Part shown: in pieces, positions 1 through 12,890 of the stretch | How positions within the stretch are numbered: position 1 is the first letter of the stretch | Layout of the letters: each line of letters begins with the position of its first letter | Source of the DNA: Alectoria sarmentosa | Taxonomy: Eukaryota > Ascomycota > Lecanoromycetes > Lecanorales > Parmeliaceae | Direction of reading: 5' to 3' | Length of the DNA: 61,377 bases | Assembly: GCA_009733775.1 (NCBI GenBank) | Contig: WOGZ01000181.1 | Coordinates: 1 to 61,377 of the forward strand | Notes under the pieces: generated by a model | Databases searched by the model: none | What the model was told of the DNA's origin: nothing | What the model saw: only the letters and a program-made list of their open reading frames with translations | Position numbers and translations under genes: made by a program

Positions 1-1310
1 TATAAATAAAAGCGAGAAATGTATTCTTTTAAATTATAAAAACGAATTCATTTTTTCATTTTTATAATTTAATTAAAAAAAAGATTATTCGCGTTAACGA
101 TATACATTTCGTTAAAAAACGTTCACATTTCATAAATTTCGAAAAGAAGATTAAGATTTACGAATTTTCAAATAAATATTAACGTTTTTTTATATTAATA
201 TTCGTTATGAGAGAAACATTAAATGAATAACGTATTATTATATTATTAAACGTTAAATTTATAATTTCGATTAAATCAAATCGATTGTCATTATCGAATA
301 TTTCATCATTAATCATTAATCGCCCTCAAAAATCTTATTTTATCATTATTATAATGCGTATATTTATAATATTTATTAAATTTATTACATTAATCGTTAA
401 ATTTATTATCGTTTTCTTTTTGTCGATGTTTTCGAAATTTATTAAAATGAAAATTATATGAGAATATTTCGAATATAAAATTATTCAAAAAATATTTGAT
501 AATCATAAAAATCTCATTATTTCGAATCTTCGTAATTTATTATTTGATTTTTTAATAAAAAATTTCGTTATTTTTGCCCTTTTTGCGAATTATGTTAATA
601 AATTTAATATTTTCGAATTTATAATTTACGAATAAACGATTTTTAATAATTTGATTTATATAAATTGAAAAATCGATATGCGAGATGAATATAAATCCTT
701 TATAAACAATAACATTTAATCTTTTATTTAAACGTTTTCAAAAACTTATATTTTTTGAGATTATTAAATTTATATCGTAAAGCGAGATTTTAAAAGAGAA
801 GTTATTTATTATAAAACACGTTAAATTATTTAAGAATTCGAATAATAAAAGAGTCGTGATTATTATAACATTTTCGCGTTAATAATAAAGTTTATAAATT
901 ATAAAATGATTTTTGCGTTTGCGATAATTATAAATTAAAATGTAAAATAAATAAACGTCAAAATCGTCTTTTTTTATGATAATATTCAAAAAAACATTTA
1001 TGTATAATAATTTGACGGCTTTAACAAAAATAATATCAAGGTTTATAAATTAAATAAAATTCTTTATGATTTAAAACAATTTTTTAAAATCTAATATTAA
1101 CATTTCTCGATTTATATAAAAAAATTCGATTTTAATTTCATTAAATCGAACGATAATGTGTTTATAAATCTTAAAAAAAGAATTATTATAACGCTTTATG
1201 TTGATAATGTTTTAATTATAAATCGCAATAAAGTCATTATTAAATGAATCAAAAATGTCTTAAACGTTAAATTTCACATATTAAATTTAAAATTATACGT
1301 TTTTTATTTG

Positions 1311-1446
1311 TGTTGAAAGTAGGTGAAACATTTGATTGATTGAATAATCGCAATAAAGTATTTAGATACAAAATGTGTCAAGCCTCGACAAACCTTTTTT
1401 GTCTCGATAAACCTTTCATGTTTTAAATAATTGACACATTTCAACA
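1311..1446 (-). repeat. 3' LTR of element E (136 bp)
   Basis: Direct repeat of 8,615-8,750 with identical length. All visible differences between the two are transitions. It starts TGTTGAAA and ends TTTCAACA, an 8-bp terminal inverted repeat, and the left flank is ATTTG. Confidence 0.88.
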
Positions 1447-4400
1447 TTCTCACATGATCGCATTGCAATTCGAAAATTAAAGTGTTTGAATCACCTCTCT
1501 TATCTCTTTTATTCGAGATGTTATGTAATTTGAACGTCGAATAGAAAGAGTGAAAGTCGAAAAAGTCGAAAAAATTCGAAAAAGTAATCGAAAACGTCTT
1601 TTAATGATTCATATATCAAACATAAGATTCAAAACTCGCGATGTTTAAAACTGGATAAAAACAATGAAAAAATCCGAAATCGGATTTTTTTTTTTTTTTG
1701 AAAACGATTATGTTCTTTTGAACATATCCGCCACGATGTCACATAAAAAAAATTCCACTTTTTGACGAAAAGCCGTTTTTTGACAAATTTATTTTCAATT
1801 TATCTGATGCATATCAAAAATCGAGCGACATATGATCGATGAATATATGTGAGGGTAAATTTTCCGATTGAACGAAATATTTCGAATTGCATATGCATGT
1901 ATGCGATCGACTGCAAGATTTATGAAAGTCGTTTTAAGAAATTAATATTTGACAATAATGATCGATAGAATGCATATAAATTATGATCGATGTATTATAA
2001 TAATGATGATGGCGTTTAAGAAAATGAATATAATGATTTTAAGAGACATAAAGAGAAATGAATATGATGACCTTAAAGAGAAATTTAAAACAAATAATGA
2101 AAATCGGCGATAGCGACCTTTTTGATAATAACGCAGATTTCAAATTTTGGGAACATATAAGTATAGACTTTATGAAAAGAAATTCATAAAGTTTATGATT
2201 ATAAATGCAATAATGACAAATCAGCTTTAAATTGAATTTGAAATAAAAATGTTTAAGACAATTGATGCAAAATTCGACGATAACGACCTTTTTGATAACG
2301 ATATTATATTCAAATTTGAATTGAATGTAAACATAAATCTTTCGAAAAGAAACTCGCAAAGTTTATAATTATAATTTTAATAATAACAAATCAATTTCAA
2401 ATTGAATATTGATAAGTTGAAGTTTTTTCGCAAAGCATATTAAGATTAATATTTGAGGTTTTGCGGGTAGACTCGATCGATCATTCGTAATATAAAAATC
2501 AATCAAACGAAAGAATTTTCATAGAAATGAGAAAAGAAATAATTCATTTATTTTTAAACGATGTTTTAGGTTTTATTCACTTTAAGAGCGTGATTCGAGA
2601 TTAATAAATTTGCGAAACAATTCGAATTTGTCTTTATAAAGGACCTTAATAAGATCGTCGACGATTTATTTATCGATAAACACATATTGCAAATCGATAT
2701 TATTATTAATAATTTAATCGCGCATTCAATGATATTGAATGTTGATATATTTGATACGATTATAATGTTGAGGGTTTTTAATAAGCGTAATTGCGCCTTA
2801 ATTATCGTTATAAATAATAATCATTTAAAACGTTTCATTAAGACGAATTTAACTCAAAAAACCTTTTAATTAAATAACTTTTTTAACGATTTGCGTTTAA
2901 TCAATATATTTAATTTCATAAATAAATAATGTGATTATAAATTATCGTTTGAACGATTAATTAATAATTTCATTTTTCAAATTGAAGACATAATTTAAAA
3001 TTGATTTGCGAATATTATAATCGTTAATTCAATCGAAATTAATATAATCGATGAATTTTTGCAATGTATTTTTATAAATGAAATATCAATTAATAATCTT
3101 TTTTAAATAGCGAAAAATGCGTTTGATAACGATATAATGAGTCTCGATAAGATTGAAAATATATCGAAAGATTATTAAAATAACGAAGATAATGTTTAAT
3201 CTAATATCGAGCATAACGTATATAAAAGATTTCACAATCGATTAATAAATTTATAAAAAACTTTTTAAAAGTTATATATTTTTTTTCGATAAATATCGAT
3301 CGCAAGCTGATCTTCATTGAAATGAATTTTATCTTGATTTTTTACATTTCATAAATATAAAGAAAGCGCTCGATATAAACGAATTATCTTAATTATAAAA
3401 TTCGATTGATACGATCGCGAATTATTATCATTTTCAAATAATAATTATAAAAATCGAGATCGCTCATTTTAAATTTGACATTAAAAAAATTCTTGATTCA
3501 TTAAATTTTAAATCGAAATGAATTAATAATAAGAACATCGTTCATATAAAAAATGATAATAACATTAATGCTTGAATTAATAAAGACGTTGAAATCAATA
3601 TTAATAAAAATGAGATCGATTTCTTTTATGTATTCGATAAAGATGTTATATTAAATTCGAAGGAATTATTTTAAATTATAAAGAACCTTATTGAATTTAT
3701 AAACCTTATTGAAATATTTCTTTGAAACATATTCAATAAATTGTTTCACATAAATCTTTTTTTTAATGTTATCATAAAAGAAAACGATTTTGATATTTAT
3801 TTATTTTAAATCTTAATTTTTGACGATGATTAAGACGAAGATCGTCTTATAAAATATAAATTTAATTATTAAAACGAAAATTTCATTAAAATTCAAACCT
3901 TTTCATTATTCAAAATCATGAATTATTCAATGAATTTTAAAACGAATAACTTCGTTATGAGTTTCGCGTTTAATAATATAAATTCATTTATCATAAAAAA
4001 CAATGCGCTTTTTAAATAAATCGATAAATTTTTAAATTTCATTTTTTAACAAAAAGTCATTTTCTTTAATCATGTCACTTTTTTATTGTTTTCGATATGA
4101 ATTATTAATAATAACTTTTTTATAAGTTTTCGGCTCGTATAATTTCATTGCGATAACGATTTAAATAATTATCGCATAAAATTGAATGAAATTTGACGAA
4201 AAATCGCGCGATATAAAATAAAAATGATTTAAATAAAGCGGCGGCGCATTATTTGACACATCATCTTAAAAAATAAAAATTGATAACGACGATAAATTGA
4301 GAATTGATGCGTTAATCTCAAAGAGATCTGAGGGTTTTGCAATTGCAGAGGGCTCAATTGTTAAAAATTTAAATTTAAATGATTAAATAAACTTATCAAC

Positions 4401-5099
4401 GTTCATCTCATTTATAAATAATTAAATTTTAACGACGAAAAACGCTATAGGCGACGAATTCCCCCTCATAATTGAATTAATTAACAATTATAAATCAAAC
4501 AAAGAATTATTCTTTTTTAAATCTTAAACGATTTTGAAAGATCGAATAATGTTATTATTTGACAATAACATATAATAAATATGATCGTCTTTATAATCGA
4601 TGAGAACTCTCTTTATAACGCGTTTTTGATTTTTTTTTCAATCAATAACAAATTTGCGCAAAATAATAAAGTTTGAAATCTCAATGCGACGTATATGATT
4701 TAAATGAGATTTATAATTCATATGAATTTAATATAAAATGAGCTTGCGCGAGCGTATAGGGCTTCGATTATAAAGATAATTAATAATTAATACGAGTTCT
4801 GATCAATATTCTCAATCAAGGTCAATGTCTTTAATAATAATATTGATAATGTTAAAAAGCGTTTAATCAAATCATTCGACGATTTCATTTTATTTGAGAT
4901 TTTTAAAATGAATAAACTTTCATATGATATTATGATTAACACGATAAATATTAAAATTAAAGTCTTCATATTCGTCGTTATAATTAATTCGAAGACATTT
5001 AATAATAACATTTTTATATTGATTTTTAATTTAATAACGTTTAAAAATAAAGAAGATTTCGCTTTTATGCTCGATGATTTCAATTTTAAAATGTTTATT
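1447..5099 (-). pseudogene. Element E: decayed pol 3' part and 3' untranslated region
   Basis: Read on the minus strand this stretch follows element B from integrase through reverse transcriptase, RNase H and the 3' untranslated part. For example, about 1,625-2,400 is an inverted relative of about 21,900-22,640, and 3,500-3,700 of about 20,500-20,800. Stops interrupt every frame. The short open frames here are chance products of AT-rich sequence. Confidence 0.65.
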
Positions 5100-5342
5100 T
5101 TAATCGTTAATAAAAATAATAAAATATTTATCGTTAAAGCGATCGCGAAGAATAATAAAATCGCAAATATTATTATGAATTAAATTTAAAAGCCTTTTTT
5201 CAGGGTGAATATAAGATTTGTATAACGTTCTTTGCGCCTTTTTAATTGCGCAAAAAACATAAGATTTTTTATTAATAATCGCCTTAATTAAATCGATATC
5301 TTTAAATAATTTAATCAATTTATGAACGTTTTGATGTCTCAA
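5100..5342 (-). pseudogene. Copia pre-integrase/integrase fragment of element E
   Basis: An open minus-strand stretch of 80 codons shows the Copia pre-integrase and integrase start. A basic His/Cys-containing part with CAIKKA is followed by a LLNLIHNNICDF-type stretch, where the family has the first catalytic Asp of integrase; the window reads N-N at the expected Asp, consistent with G-to-A change. It corresponds to about 18,790-19,035 of element B. Confidence 0.6.
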
Positions 5343-8288
5343 ATGATTTATGCGAGCATATTATAAATCGAGAATTTAATTATTGATTTTGCGAGGCGTG
5401 ATAGCAGCATCATAATTTGAATTCGAAAAAAAAAAATCGAAATAAATTGACGAAAGAATAACGTTATTTATCGAATTGAAATGTTTTTTATACTTAAAAG
5501 TAATATGAAGCATAATGAATTTGATATTATATTATTTAAACATAAATATGAACATTAACGATTATTTGAAAATAATTAAAATTTGATTAAATTTTCATAG
5601 GCGTAAACAATAAAGATTATTGATTTATAATCAAATAATAATATCACGATTATTAAATTCGATGTTGTTTTACATAAATTTCATTAAAATGTTGTTGCGC
5701 ATCAATTGTTTTTAAGAAATTAAATTTAAAAATAGATTTGAAACGAAAAAAACATTCATAAAGATAAGTTTTTTTTTTTGATTATCGATAACGATATTAA
5801 TGCGTATTTTATTGATATTAATAAAAATGCGGATGTTCTCAATATTCTTGATAAAATAAATATCGTTTAATTTAAAATTAAAAGCGCGATATTACACGAA
5901 GCAATCTTTATTGAGCGTGAAATGTTAAAAACAAACATAATTCATCGCTCATCGCGAAAATGATGAGTTATTTATTTCAATCATAAAGATAATCATGATT
6001 TTCCTTTAATTATCAAAAGATTCGATAAAATTATGATTTTTATGACGACGTTTTTTGTTATTGAAAACATTTTTATAATCGTTATCCTTTTTGTTTTTGA
6101 ACTTGTCGTTATCGTTATTATTATCATTATTGTTATTGTTATTATCATTTTTTTTGTCATCATCGTCGTCAAAATTGTTATTAAAATTATTTTAACGATT
6201 CTTATCAAAAAGTTGATCGTATTCTCCTTTAATATAATAATGCTTTTTATAATAAATGTAATATTTGACGAGTTTTTGAATGATTTTGCTATTGAGATCA
6301 GATATAACGTTTTTTTAAGATTTAACAATAATGATATGCTTTAAAGTTGAAACAACAAAACGAAAAAGACGCTGAACGGCGAATGTAAAGATAAATTCTT
6401 GACGCTCAAAGAAGAAATTAATTATCGTTTAAATGAATGAAATAATAATGTATTTCAATGAATAAATTGTCTCGATATTGATATCATTTATGAATTTATG
6501 ATTATGAATATAATAAATGAAATAAACGTTATTCGCTTTATTTAAGTTCGTGTGAAAAAAAAAAAAAAAAAAATTGGTTTTTAATTTCAATTTAAATAAT
6601 AAATTGATAATGTCATTATAAATGTTTTTGAGACGAGCGACAAAATTAATTGTATTTTTATATTAATCAAGATTCAATTTAAATAATTGACGATATAAAT
6701 TATTAAGCGTATCGAAACTTTTAAACTTATTATTTTTATGAATGATATTTCATAAAATGTGCGCATTAACCTCGTCTTCATAATTCACAAATAAATTGTT
6801 TTTAAAATGATTTTTGATGATGTTGATGTAGAGTTTATATTTCAAATCTCATTTAATTCGTTTTTTTTCGACGATATCGATTATTATCATAAATTTATTA
6901 AATAAAATGTTTTTAAAAATGATAAATATAATGAAAATTTCACTTTGTTTCATTTTAATAAATTTGATAAAGCGTTGCGATGTAAAGAATTGTCGCATCT
7001 TTCGAGATTATATTTAAAAATCTTCGAGTTTTTTAAGTTTTTTGATATGAAGTGAAAGATTATTATTGAATTTCATATCGACGATTTTTTCGAATATAAT
7101 GATTTCGATGTGTTATTGAAAATATAAAGAATTTAAATGTTGATGAGAAGATTGAATTCAATAAATTAAATGATAATTTCAAAAAGATTTTCGTTATTAA
7201 TTAATTCGAGAGAAAACTCGCGGATAAAGATATTAAGAATTACAATGTTATTAAATAAATAAATAAATACGTAATCGCGTTTTTTGCTTTTCGAACGCGT
7301 TTTAAATTAATGATAAATTTTATTTAATGTTTGATTGTAGAGAGGGAAATCGCGTTTGAAGATACGTCTTATTGATCGAGCTCTTTTGAATTGAATTCGA
7401 ATTTTTTTTTAAAAAATGTTTGAAAATATGAAAGGCGTGAAGGTGTGAAGACGTTTAAGTTTATTTTGATTTATAAAAGAAGAAGGATAATGTTTAAAGC
7501 GCTTGAATTTATCTCGACGAGAAATGTGATTGATAAATATAATTAAATTTTTTGATGTTTAAAAATTAGAGTCAGAAAAAATCAAGGATCTTTTATATCT
7601 TTTCCCAATCACAGTTAACATTGAAATCGTTAATATGACAACGATCGTTAACATAACAAAAGCCGTGTTTTGCAGCGAAATGTTCATTGTTATAAACGAT
7701 TCATTGTCGTTATTGATTTTGATTTAATATTTCATCAAAAGCAATTTGACAATTGATGTCATAATAACCGTTATTTAAAAGCAGAGTTTGCAATATGTTA
7801 TAATCCTTTTCTCGTTTTATAAACAACGAAATAACATTGTTTAATAACGTTTAATCGATTGATTGAAAAGCGCGCGTTTGAATTGATTCAATTTCAATCC
7901 CTCTATTTTTTAAATAGAAAATTGAAATGCAATTTATAAAATCAGACGATCTTTTAAAAAGTTATTCGATTATTGCGCTATGAATATGATTCATCGCTCA
8001 AAGATTAAAATTGATAAATAATTAATCGTATTTTTTGAGAGCGGATTACAATCAACGTCTCACGATTTATCATTTGCGATTATCACATAAATAAACAATT
8101 GAATTGAATCAAATATTATTCAAAGCACGATTTATCAACAAGAATAATCACGTGTGATGAATAAATTTGATTACGTAATCGTCGCAAAGTGAATGATTAT
8201 TTTGTTATTTAAATTTTGACATTGCGATTCAACTTTCAAGAACTTTTTCTTATACGCTTAATTAATGAATTAACTTAATTTATGAATA
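5343..8288 (-). other. Element E: decayed gag/protease part and 5' leader
   Basis: No intact gene. The stretch around 6,060-6,200 is dense in GTT/ATT/CAT triplets, which on the minus strand would be an Asn/Asp-rich low-complexity coding tract as in the gag C-terminus of this family. Poly-A (about 6,557-6,573) is the other simple sequence seen. Confidence 0.5.
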
Positions 8289-8550
8289 CCTTGAGGGAGA
8301 TACCCTATTTATAAACAAGTTGATAACTATTTGAGAATAAAAACAATTTGTTGACAAATCAAAAATTGTTGACAAAATGTTGAAAAATTGTTGACGCATT
8401 GTTGACAGATTGTTGACATTAACAATTTGTTGTTGAGAAATTGTTGGAAAATTGTTGACAAATTGTTGATTAAAGTTTTAATTGTTGACGCGTTATTGTT
8501 ATTGTCGCGTTTTTAACTTTTTGTCAAAGCGCGATTTATATCCGATAAGG
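8289..8550. mobile_element. Small non-autonomous element with TTGTTGAC array
   Basis: The ends read CCTTGAGGG on the left and, on the opposite strand, CCTTATCGG on the right, similar to the ends of the element at 12,006-12,652. The interior (about 8,345-8,490) holds around ten spaced copies of TTGTTGAC or near matches, mostly in one orientation. No coding potential is seen. It lies near the 5' LTR of element E. The boundaries are approximate because no clean target duplication is visible. Confidence 0.4.
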
Positions 8551-8614
8551 TTCCCGTAAAATAATAAATAAATAATTAATTAAACGAATGCCCTGCGATT
8601 CCGAACTTATAATT

Positions 8615-8750
8615 TATTAAAAGTAAATGAAACACTTAATTGATTGAATAGTCGCAACAAAGCATCTAGATACAAAATGTGTCAAGCCTCGGCAAACCTT
8701 TCTTGTCTCGGCAAACCTTTCATATTTTAAATAGCTAACACATTTCAACA
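8615..8750 (-). repeat. 5' LTR of element E (136 bp)
   Basis: Partner of 1,311-1,446, same length. Followed on the right by ATTTG, matching the left flank of the other LTR. The sequence inward from it, read on the minus strand, is AATTATAAGTTCGG, in the place of the primer-binding site. Confidence 0.88.
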
Positions 8751-10776
8751 ATTTGAGCATAATCATCAAAAGAGATCGTTATAATGATATTATTTATTTG
8801 AAATAAAAAGCGTATATCACACGTTTTTTTAATTATTTCAAATGTTAAAATCTCATCTTTATTAATATATCACTCGAAATCAATCGCAGATTAACGCTCA
8901 TTAAAAAAAAAAATTTAATTTTTAAAAAGTTTTATAAAGAATATTAATTCGTTATGGGTTTTTTTATATATATTATATTGAAAATTCATTTCGATATCGT
9001 TTATGTTATTTCTTTAATTAATCGATATTTAATTAATCTTATTTTAACGCATTAAAATGCGATTATTCGAATTTTTCGATATTTTAAAAATATAATATAT
9101 TATAAATTCGTATATAAAGGCTTTTTAAAGGATTTATTCGATTATATTAATTTTAATTAAATTGAGAATTCAATTCGAAAGTTCATTTTCGATTGTTTAT
9201 TTAATTTAAATAATAACGTTATTAATTGATCAAATAAGCGTTAAATCATTATAACATTATTCATTTATGAGATAAAATATATCGATCAAACGTAAATTAT
9301 TAAAAAAGTTATTTAATTGAAGAATCTTTTTAATTAATTTTTACGGCTTAACGATTCGAATTTCAAAATCATCATAATTTTTGAAAATAATTAAAACGTA
9401 ATCGTTTTTATAAAAAACGTTTAATTTTATACTCGCATTAAATACATTAACATCGCTTATTGTTTTATACGCGAAAAAGTTAATGATAATATTATGAATG
9501 TTCAATATGTTCTCATTGATAAACAAATGATTAATAATTTTATTAAGGTTTTATATCTCGACAAGTTTATTACGTTTCGCGATGTTTTTAAGATGAAAAC
9601 AATCTCATATTATTCATTTAAAATTATTTGAATTATTATTTTAAAAAAGACATTTAAAATGTTTAAAACGTTTAAATTGTTTCGTTATTATTATTTAACG
9701 CCCTTAACTTTAAAAAAGCGATTTCATTGATTTTCACATTTCGAATAATCGATCAAGTGATCGATCGAAATCGAAATTATCCGCAGAATCTCAATATCAA
9801 TTTTGACGTGTTAAAATTTCGTTATATCATCATTTTATCAAAAACTGATTTATCGTTATTATAATTATATTTATAAATTTTGCGAATCTCTTTTCGAAAC
9901 ATTTATATTTATGTTTTATTCAAATTTGAAATCTGCGACGTTATTTAAAAGATCGTTATCATCATTTTTTCGTTAAATACCTTAAATATTCTCATCAAAG
10001 TTATTATATTCATCTTTTTTAAGATTATTATACTTATGTTCTTAAAGTTATTACACTCATGTTCTTAAACGTTATTGTCGTTATTATTATTATAAATATC
10101 ATTATTATACATCTTTCGTATACACGCTATCAATCATTATTGTCAAACATCAATATTTTGAAACGATTTTATAAGTTTTGCAGTCGATCGCATGCATATA
10201 CATATATATTTCGAAATATTTTATTTAATCGGAAAATAAACCTTCACATATATTTATCGATTATGTGTTAATTAATTTTTGATATACATTAAATGAATTG
10301 AAAATAAATTTGTCAGAAAACGATTTTTCGTCAAAAAGTGGAATTTTTTTTATGTGATATCGTGACGAATATGTTTAAAAAGATATAATCATTTTCAGAT
10401 TTTCGATTTTCACTTTTTTTATTCGGCTTTGAACATTATAAGTTTCGAATCTCGTTTTTTACAATTCGAATGTTTAAGAAGAAAGGAGGTGATGTATAGA
10501 AAATAAAAATGATTTATGAGAATAAAGATGATTTATAAAAAGGGTGATCATTTTTTTTTCGGATTTTCATTATTTTTATTCGATTTTAAACATCGCGAAT
10601 TTCGAATTTCGTGTTTGAAATTCGAATTTTTATAAAGCGTATAAAAAATAAAGAAGATGAATAGAGATGATTTTATATTAATTATTCGACGTTAAGCTCA
10701 TTGTAATTATTCGACGTTCAATTCACTTTATTTATTCGACGTTCGATTTTTTTAAAAATATGCGTGTGAAGAGAAG

Positions 10777-10901
10777 TGTCGAAATTCGAATTATATAATA
10801 GATTACGTGACATGAGCGCATACGCTCATAATATAAATCGCACTTTTCTTTATAACACTCTTAAAGTAATACAATTAAGTGTTTTACATTATATTTCCAC
10901 A
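10777..10901 (+). repeat. 3' LTR of element A (125 bp)
   Basis: Starts TGTCGAAAT and ends TTTCCACA, exactly 125 bp, equal in length to both LTRs of element B. It is preceded by the purine run GAAGAGAAG, the likely polypurine tract, as in B. Confidence 0.88.
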
Positions 10902-11230
10902 AATTGCTTATTTTTTAACATTTCAAATAATTTTATTAAAAATGAAAATGATAATTTTAAAAAATTTATCGATTATTAATAAAATATAATCGAATTCGTT
11001 TAATAAAAATAACGATTTCGAAAGTGTTAAAATGAAATTAATAATCAAAATGTGAAATGATTTAATAAACGAAAAGATTGATTATAAAAAATCATACGAC
11101 TTATAACGTGAGATTTGATTTAATTAATAATGAAAACAATATCGAATAAATTTATGAAATTTCGTCATTATGTTGAAGATGTAAATTTTTTTGATAAGTC
11201 GTTTATGTGTATGAGCGTAATTAAAATATC
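10902..11230 (-). pseudogene. Gypsy integrase fragment of element G
   Basis: The minus-strand translation follows the zinc-binding part (a YIFNIMTKFHKFIR stretch, then CFHY where the second Cys would be) and the first catalytic block (INFILTLSKSL, with Asn at the expected Asp, then DYILLIIDKF). TGA and TAA replace expected Trp codons. The frame stops abruptly at the LTR of element A. Confidence 0.6.
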
Positions 11231-11479
11231 TCATCTTATTATGTGTTAATTTGAAAATCTCGGTTTTCATAACAATTAACACACAAAATCATAAATCTCG
11301 TTTATCGTTATCGAAATAAAATAAATCATCAATTATCTTATATGACATGATTGCAACGTTTTTTTTCAGAGTTGCGTTTTTTCGTGTAAGAGTTAATACA
11401 CGTGTTTAATAAGGTTTTTGATAATCATTTAAAAATCGTTATTAAAAGATAAAGTTCATGATCACGAGGGTAATAAAAA

Positions 11480-11980
11480 AACATTTGATTTATTCGATAA
11501 ATTTTTTCGTTTCGACGCGATATTTACGATTTGTTAATTTTAATAACGCGTTAAGAATTATGTTCGTCTTTTTTGATTTATAATAAACATTTAAATGAAA
11601 ACGTTATAAATATTTTAAAGCACGAATCAATCGTAAATTGAATTTTTTAATCGAGATGATATTGAGATTTATTTATTTAATAATCGTTATTGTTGTCGAA
11701 TAATTTGTGTAAATAATAATAATATATATTGTTATTTCGATTATGTGACGAATCTTTTTGACGATTTATATTATATTAACGATTTTCAATTTCGTAAATT
11801 AATAACGAGTTTTAACGTTCGTGAGTAAACGATTAAAAAAGAGAATTAATTATTAAGATTTTTATTTCGATGAAATTTTTTTATCATCATCAAAAAAATA
11901 ATAAATATGCGTTTTATAATCGAATTCTTTATTATCATCAAAATTCATATAAAATTGTTATTTATCATCGAAATGATAAA
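11480..11980 (-). pseudogene. Gypsy RNase H fragment of element G
   Basis: The minus-strand reading gives a stretch ending HFDDK and then QFYMNFDDNKEFDY around 11,900-11,960, in the place of the RNase H start. Further on, a RFHLNVYYKSKKTNI stretch sits near 11,560-11,600, the usual end of RNase H before the tether. Several in-frame TAA codons stand where CAA/CAG would be expected. Confidence 0.6.
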
Positions 11981-12005
11981 AAATCGTAAATAAAATAAAT
12001 ATCTT

Positions 12006-12652
12006 CCTTAGAGAAACCCCCTAATTTTAAGACTATATCTGAATTCAAAATTAAATATGAATTATTTCCCTTTTAAGACTAGTCACAATCTATTTTTAAA
12101 AACTTAATATATATATTTCGTTTTCACTAACCAATTACAACAGACAAATCTTCGATAAATTCATTTTTGAAAAATTTGTTCGCTATTTGTTTTATATCTA
12201 TCGAAAATCTGTTGAAAATCTGTTGAGAACTCGTCAACAATTTTTTGAATTTTCATTAATAATTTGTAAATAACTTTCAACATTTATTTAATGTTATCTC
12301 ATAAATTTCATAAATATATATTTTTGAAATTTCTTTAAGTCACGTGACCTTATAATATATTACCCCTAGAGGTCATTTATTATCATTTTTTGAAATCTTT
12401 ATTAAAAAGTTTCAAAACGTTGATATTTATTTAAATATACGTTTAACGAATTTTAAAGTTAGCTTCCGCTAGCGTAAACTCTATTTTCGAATATATAATT
12501 AATTGAAAATTATATTAAATACGTCTTTAATGAAATGTTCAAAAAAACTAAATGTTGAAAATTGTCGACAGGTTGTCAACAGATTTTCAACAGATTTTGT
12601 CGGCTAACTTGTTATTGACCCGAAATCTTTCGCTCGCGTTGTTACCCTAAGG
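12006..12652. mobile_element. Small inverted-repeat element inside G
   Basis: The ends are CCTTAGAG on the left and CTAAGG on the right (CCTTAGGG on the other strand). The sequence is visibly less AT-rich than its surroundings. A perfect 23-nt inverted repeat lies at 12,204-12,226 and 12,576-12,598; similarity extends inward to about 60 nt with transition differences. The element interrupts Gypsy G between RT and RNase H readings, which resume on both sides. It has no coding capacity, so it is MITE-like. It also contains a CACGTG site near 12,343 and TTGTTGAC-like repeats like the element at 8,289. Confidence 0.5.
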
Positions 12653-12890
12653 TTTTATAATTGATGAAAAGCGTTTAATTTTTTGAAAGTAAACATTGTT
12701 AAATAAATGTTATCGATTGATTTTTTACGTGCATTATCTTATAAGTCTCGATTGAATTTATTTAAAAACGTTTTTCGTAATTATAAAGGTTTTGCTATAT
12801 CAACATAATATGTTATATATTATCTTAAATATTCGATAAAATCGAAATATTTTTCGAATTAAACGAACATTTTTGAGAAGAAAAGATTCG

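Larger units (their letters stand above)
1311..8750 (-). mobile_element. Copia element E inserted in element A
   Basis: Two 136-bp direct repeats (1,311-1,446 and 8,615-8,750) bound this segment. The left one begins TGTTGAAA and both end TTTCAACA. It is flanked on both sides by ATTTG (1,306-1,310 and 8,751-8,755), a perfect 5-bp target duplication. The interior reads on the minus strand as an inverted relative of element B: RNase H and RT near 2.5-3.9 kb, integrase near 4.0-5.35 kb, gag towards 7-8 kb. The 5' LTR is therefore the right one. The LTRs differ in sequence from the 125-bp LTRs of A-D but share the tip style, so E is a sister family. It is heavily mutated and coding-dead. Confidence 0.85.
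1..10901 (+). mobile_element. Copia element A, 3' part, interrupted by element E
   Basis: Positions 1-1,310 and 8,756-10,901 align collinearly with element B from about 19,498 to 22,883, so this is the 3' part of a plus-strand Copia element whose 5' half lies left of the window. It carries the end of integrase, reverse transcriptase, RNase H and the 3' untranslated part, all broken by stops. Its 3' LTR is 10,777-10,901. Element E interrupts it at 1,311-8,750. The flanking bases AATTG (10,902-10,906) should recur before the unseen 5' LTR. The element sits inside the integrase reading of Gypsy element G. Confidence 0.8.

Noticed and set aside
5993..6344. Overlapping 103- and 111-aa Ile/Thr-rich open frames on both strands as genes
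   Set aside because: They arise from GTT/ATT triplet repeats inside decayed element E; no motif and no composition of a real protein.
8345..8490. Regularly repeated TTGTTGAC units as a CRISPR array
   Set aside because: Units are too short, spacing is irregular, spacers resemble each other, and the context is a fungal nuclear transposon.
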